Source: Deltaproteobacteria bacterium (lineage in GTDB: Bacteria; Desulfobacterota; Desulfarculia; Adiutricales; Adiutricaceae). From it: 5,649 bases of DNA. Positions 3,321 to 5,649 of this stretch are shown in pieces. The notes under the pieces were generated by a model, which was not told where the DNA came from, searched no databases, and saw only the letters and a list, made by a program, of their open reading frames with translations. Both the position numbers and the translations under genes were made by a program. The DNA is taken from positions 1 to 5,649 of the forward strand of contig JAITIH010000275.1 of assembly GCA_031279525.1 (NCBI GenBank), in the 5' to 3' direction. Each line of letters starts with the position of its first letter. Positions within the stretch are counted from its first letter, which is position 1.

Positions 3321-5649
3321 TTAATTTGGGTTAGCCCCCCGCCCTCCTTTAAGCCCCTTAAGCTCCTTTAGACGATCCTGGGCGGCTTTAACCAGCTTTT
3401 CGGCCTCGCCTTTAGGGTCAGTCAGCCACTTAAAAGACCATATCCGGTAGAGGCGCCAACCTAAGCCCACTAGAACTTGATCTATTAACCGGTCGCGGTC
3501 CCGAGCCGACTTGACGCTTCGCCATTTGGGCCCGTCGCTCGCCAGACCCAGGACGTAACCGCCCGGCCAGTCTGGGTGGCTAACGGCCAAGTCCAGGCCC
3601 TGGGCCGTGGGCCCTTCCTTTTGGTCGACGACGAAGCCTTCGGCCGTTAAGGCCTGGCTGGCCAAGGCCAAAAGGCCGTCCTTTTCCCCAAGCCCTTGGC
3701 CTTTTTCGGGGCCAGGCCCCTGGCCCCGGGCGGCGCAGTAGATTAGCCAGTCCCGGAGCATGGCGGCCCCTAAGTTGTCGTCGGAGGCCCTAACGTCCCC
3801 GGGCTCCATGGAGGTAAAGGTCGTCATCCGCCTTTTGGAGCGGGTGAAAAGGACGTTTAGGCGTCTTTGGCCGGCCAGGCCGTTAATGGGCCCAAACCTG
3901 TTGGCCACCGGGCCCCCCTTCTCCTCGGGCCCGTAGACCGTCCCAATGAAAATGACGTCCCGCTCGTCGCCCTGGACGCTTTCCAGGTTCTTGACGAAAA
4001 AGCTCTCGAGCCCCTCATTCTCGATTTCCCACTTGGCCACGTAAGCGGCCACGGCCGGGTCCCGGTCGCGGGCGATCTCCATTTGGTCCTTTAAAAGCTC
4101 CATCTGCTTTTGGTTCATGGTCACAAGGCCCAGCGACAGCCCCGGCGACTCTTTCATGAAGGCCGCGGCCGCCCGGGCCATGGCCTCGGCCTCGATGGGG
4201 TTGACGCCGCCGCGATAGAGCCCGCCCGCCTTAACTAAGCTCACCCCCAGGCCCCGGGCCCCGACCGAGGGGAAGACCTTAAGCTCTCCGCCGTAAACGC
4301 GCTCGTTGGAAAACTGGATTAGGCTTTCGTGACGGGAGCGGTAGTGCCAGCGCAACCGCCGCCCGGGCCGAAAAACTTTATTGGCCAGCTCCAAGATGGA
4401 CTCGTCGCCCACCCCCCGCTCTTCTTCCTCCTCCTCTTCCTCGCCCTCGCTTTGGGCCAGCTTCCGGAAAAAGTTGGTCGGGGGCAGCTGGTTGGCGTCG
4501 CCCACCACCATGACGTTCCGGCAGCGAGCCAAAGCCCCTAAGGCGCTCTCCGGGGTCATCTGGGAAGCCTCGTCGACGACGCCTAAGTCGAAAGCGACCT
4601 CCCCGGCCGGAAGATAGGCGGAGACGGCCATGGGGCTCATCATCCAGCAGGGCTTTAAGGCCCGAAGGGCCTGCCCGGCCCTTCGGGCCAACTCCCTAAT
4701 AGGGGCGTGGCGGCGCTTTTTGGCCAACTCGTGGTTAAGGAAACCCATCTCGGTCAGCTCGGCCACTGGCCCTCGGGCCACCCCTTTTGGGGCCACGGCT
4801 AGGCCCTGACTTAACTGGCTCTTTAACTCCCGGCGGTAGGCCGCCATGGCGGCCAGGTCGGTGGCGGCCAGATCCTCGCGCAAGCGGTCCAGCTCGTCCC
4901 CGGCGAATTTCGCTAGAGCCGGGCCGCGTTCCTGGTAAACCCCTTTGGCCAGGGCCCGAAAGACGGCCGCCTCCAGGACCGGGGCCAGGCCCCCTGGCGG
5001 CGGACCGTTGGCCTCGACCTCTTGGGCCGCCCAACCGAAGCCCAATTCGCTTAAGCGGCTTTTCCGGTCGGCCAGGGCGAGCTGGGCTAACAGCCCTTGG
5101 CGGTCCTGGGCCAACTCCCTTAAGATCGCCTCGGCCTGGACCCAGTCCGGCGGGCTGGCCGCCCCGGCCGGGCCGCTAGCCCCCTCGGTTCCCTTGGCCC
5201 CACTGGCCACCTTGGCTCCCTCGGCCCCCTTGGCCCCGCCGGCCCAATAGCCCCAACCCGTGGCCGCGGTCAGGGCGGACAAGGCCTGGGTGGCCGCCTC
5301 CTTACGGCCAAAATATAGGTCCAAGGCCGCCAAAGTCGCCCCGAGCCCGCCTGGTTGGGCCAGGGAGCGGGCGGCCAGGGCCGTGAACCGCGGGTCGGAC
5401 CGCAAAAAGGCCAGGCAAGACGACTCTTGGGGGGTCGGCGCGGCCGCTGGGGAGACCAAAGGCCGGGGCAAGGCCGATAGCCCCGGGCTCTCGGCCACAA
5501 AATCCTCCAACTCCCGCCGGCGGGCTAAGGCCTCGGCCACCCGGCCTAGGCCCTTAAGCGTCAAGTCGGCCCCCGGCTTTAAGGCGGCCCCGAGTTCCTC
5601 TATCTGGGCCAAAACGGCTCGGCCTTCGGCCAGCTTGGCCTCGAACTTA
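3321..5649 (-). CDS. SF1 DNA2/NAM7-like helicase with C-terminal REase-like domain, 5' end cut
   Basis: The frame is open to the right edge (about 775 residues visible), so the TTG at 5610-5612 is not a start; residues below are numbered from it. The Walker A loop would be off the window. Visible SF1 motifs: II 'VVDEAS' 345-350, III 'VVGDANQLPPT' 369-379, IV 'LRWHYRSRHESL' 420-431, V 'ESVQGDERDVI' 544-554, VI 'RRLNVLFTRSKRR' 583-595. A Gly-rich linker (630-646) leads to an MTES_1575/Vsr-like domain (about 645-735): 'LDLAV' with D674, 'SDG' 692-694, 'ARDRDRL' 703-709, 'GLGWRLYRIWS' 716-726. It should unwind DNA or RNA with ATP and may nick nucleic acid. The usual Glu before the DG motif is A691 and the usual Tyr-His is K696-W697, so the nuclease may be weak or dead. 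Residues 1-320 are mostly helical, with a collagen-like insert; eight Glu fill 391-398. The layout recalls DUF4011-type helicases, without their DUF3320 tail. Some relatives lie in defence loci; nothing here proves that. Confidence 0.85.
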   Translation of the reverse strand, partial: KFEAKLAEGRAVLAQIEELGAALKPGADLTLKGLGRVAEALARRRELEDFVAESPGLSALPRPLVSPAAAPTPQESSCLAFLRSDPRFTALAARSLAQPGGLGATLAALDLYFGRKEAATQALSALTAATGWGYWAGGAKGAEGAKVASGAKGTEGASGPAGAASPPDWVQAEAILRELAQDRQGLLAQLALADRKSRLSELGFGWAAQEVEANGPPPGGLAPVLEAAVFRALAKGVYQERGPALAKFAGDELDRLREDLAATDLAAMAAYRRELKSQLSQGLAVAPKGVARGPVAELTEMGFLNHELAKKRRHAPIRELARRAGQALRALKPCWMMSPMAVSAYLPAGEVAFDLGVVDEASQMTPESALGALARCRNVMVVGDANQLPPTNFFRKLAQSEGEEEEEEEERGVGDESILELANKVFRPGRRLRWHYRSRHESLIQFSNERVYGGELKVFPSVGARGLGVSLVKAGGLYRGGVNPIEAEAMARAAAAFMKESPGLSLGLVTMNQKQMELLKDQMEIARDRDPAVAAYVAKWEIENEGLESFFVKNLESVQGDERDVIFIGTVYGPEEKGGPVANRFGPINGLAGQRRLNVLFTRSKRRMTTFTSMEPGDVRASDDNLGAAMLRDWLIYCAARGQGPGPEKGQGLGEKDGLLALASQALTAEGFVVDQKEGPTAQGLDLAVSHPDWPGGYVLGLASDGPKWRSVKSARDRDRLIDQVLVGLGWRLYRIWSFKWLTDPKGEAEKLVKAAQDRLKELKGLKGGRGANPN
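5157..5237 (-). repeat. In-frame 9-bp periodic tract encoding Gly-X-Y repeats
   Basis: Inside the helicase gene, nine consecutive triplets read GAK GAE GAK VAS GAK GTE GAS GPA GAA (residues 126-152 counted from 5612); all but one start with Gly. The DNA shows a matching 9-bp rhythm on the plus strand of GGC/GGT followed by C/T-rich codons. It looks like a short collagen-like linker made by tandem duplication between two helical parts. Gain or loss of a 9-bp unit would keep the frame. Confidence 0.6.

Noticed and set aside
4735..5500. Long frames on both strands inside the helicase gene, up to 130 codons
   Set aside because: They are rich in P, R, G and A, as expected of out-of-frame reading of GC-rich DNA, and the helicase frame has clear motifs across the same bases.
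5610..5612. TTG as a start for a 763-residue helicase
   Set aside because: The frame is open upstream to the window edge, and the protein would lack the Walker A motif that must precede motif II.

Overview
The window shows a minus-strand gene series. In transcription order, from the right edge leftwards, it holds: the C-terminal 775 residues of a large superfamily 1 helicase with a C-terminal endonuclease-like domain (3321-5649, cut by the right edge); a gene-free stretch of about 1 kb full of palindromes (2316-3320); a complete MltD-like lytic transglycosylase (1386-2315); a complete 67-residue cysteine-rich protein of unknown function (1062-1265); a second gene-free stretch of about 330 bp (733-1061); and the first 244 residues of an exported NEW3-type beta-sandwich protein (1-732, cut by the left edge). 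I found no tRNA, rRNA, CRISPR array, transposase or convincing plus-strand gene.

The organism is a bacterium, very probably Gram-negative: two genes carry Sec-type signal peptides and one is an MltD-type murein hydrolase. Coding DNA is GC-rich, and words built on GGCC and CTTAAG/CCTAAG recur throughout, while the gaps hold A+T-rich patches. The feel is that of a deltaproteobacterial (Desulfobacterota) genome, but this is an impression and not a demonstrated placement.

The genes do not form an obvious pathway. The transglycosylase has a well-formed sigma70-type promoter of its own (TTGATT, 17 bp, TATATT) and a possible terminator over its stop codon. The cysteine-rich gene follows 120 bp downstream with a good ribosome binding site. 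The NEW3 gene has its own candidate promoter, whose -35 element lies inside an inverted repeat. Each gene may therefore be its own transcription unit.

The features most worth a second look are: (a) the nuclease-like tail of the helicase, which keeps the family framework but seems to lack the expected catalytic Glu and His; (b) a collagen-like Gly-X-Y run and an eight-Glu run inserted in that helicase; (c) the unassigned cysteine-rich small protein; and (d) the 2620-3310 gap, with near-identical 17-bp direct repeats about 470 bp apart, several strong hairpins, a pair of mutually exclusive stems and perfect palindromes. No complete new system can be shown from this window alone.
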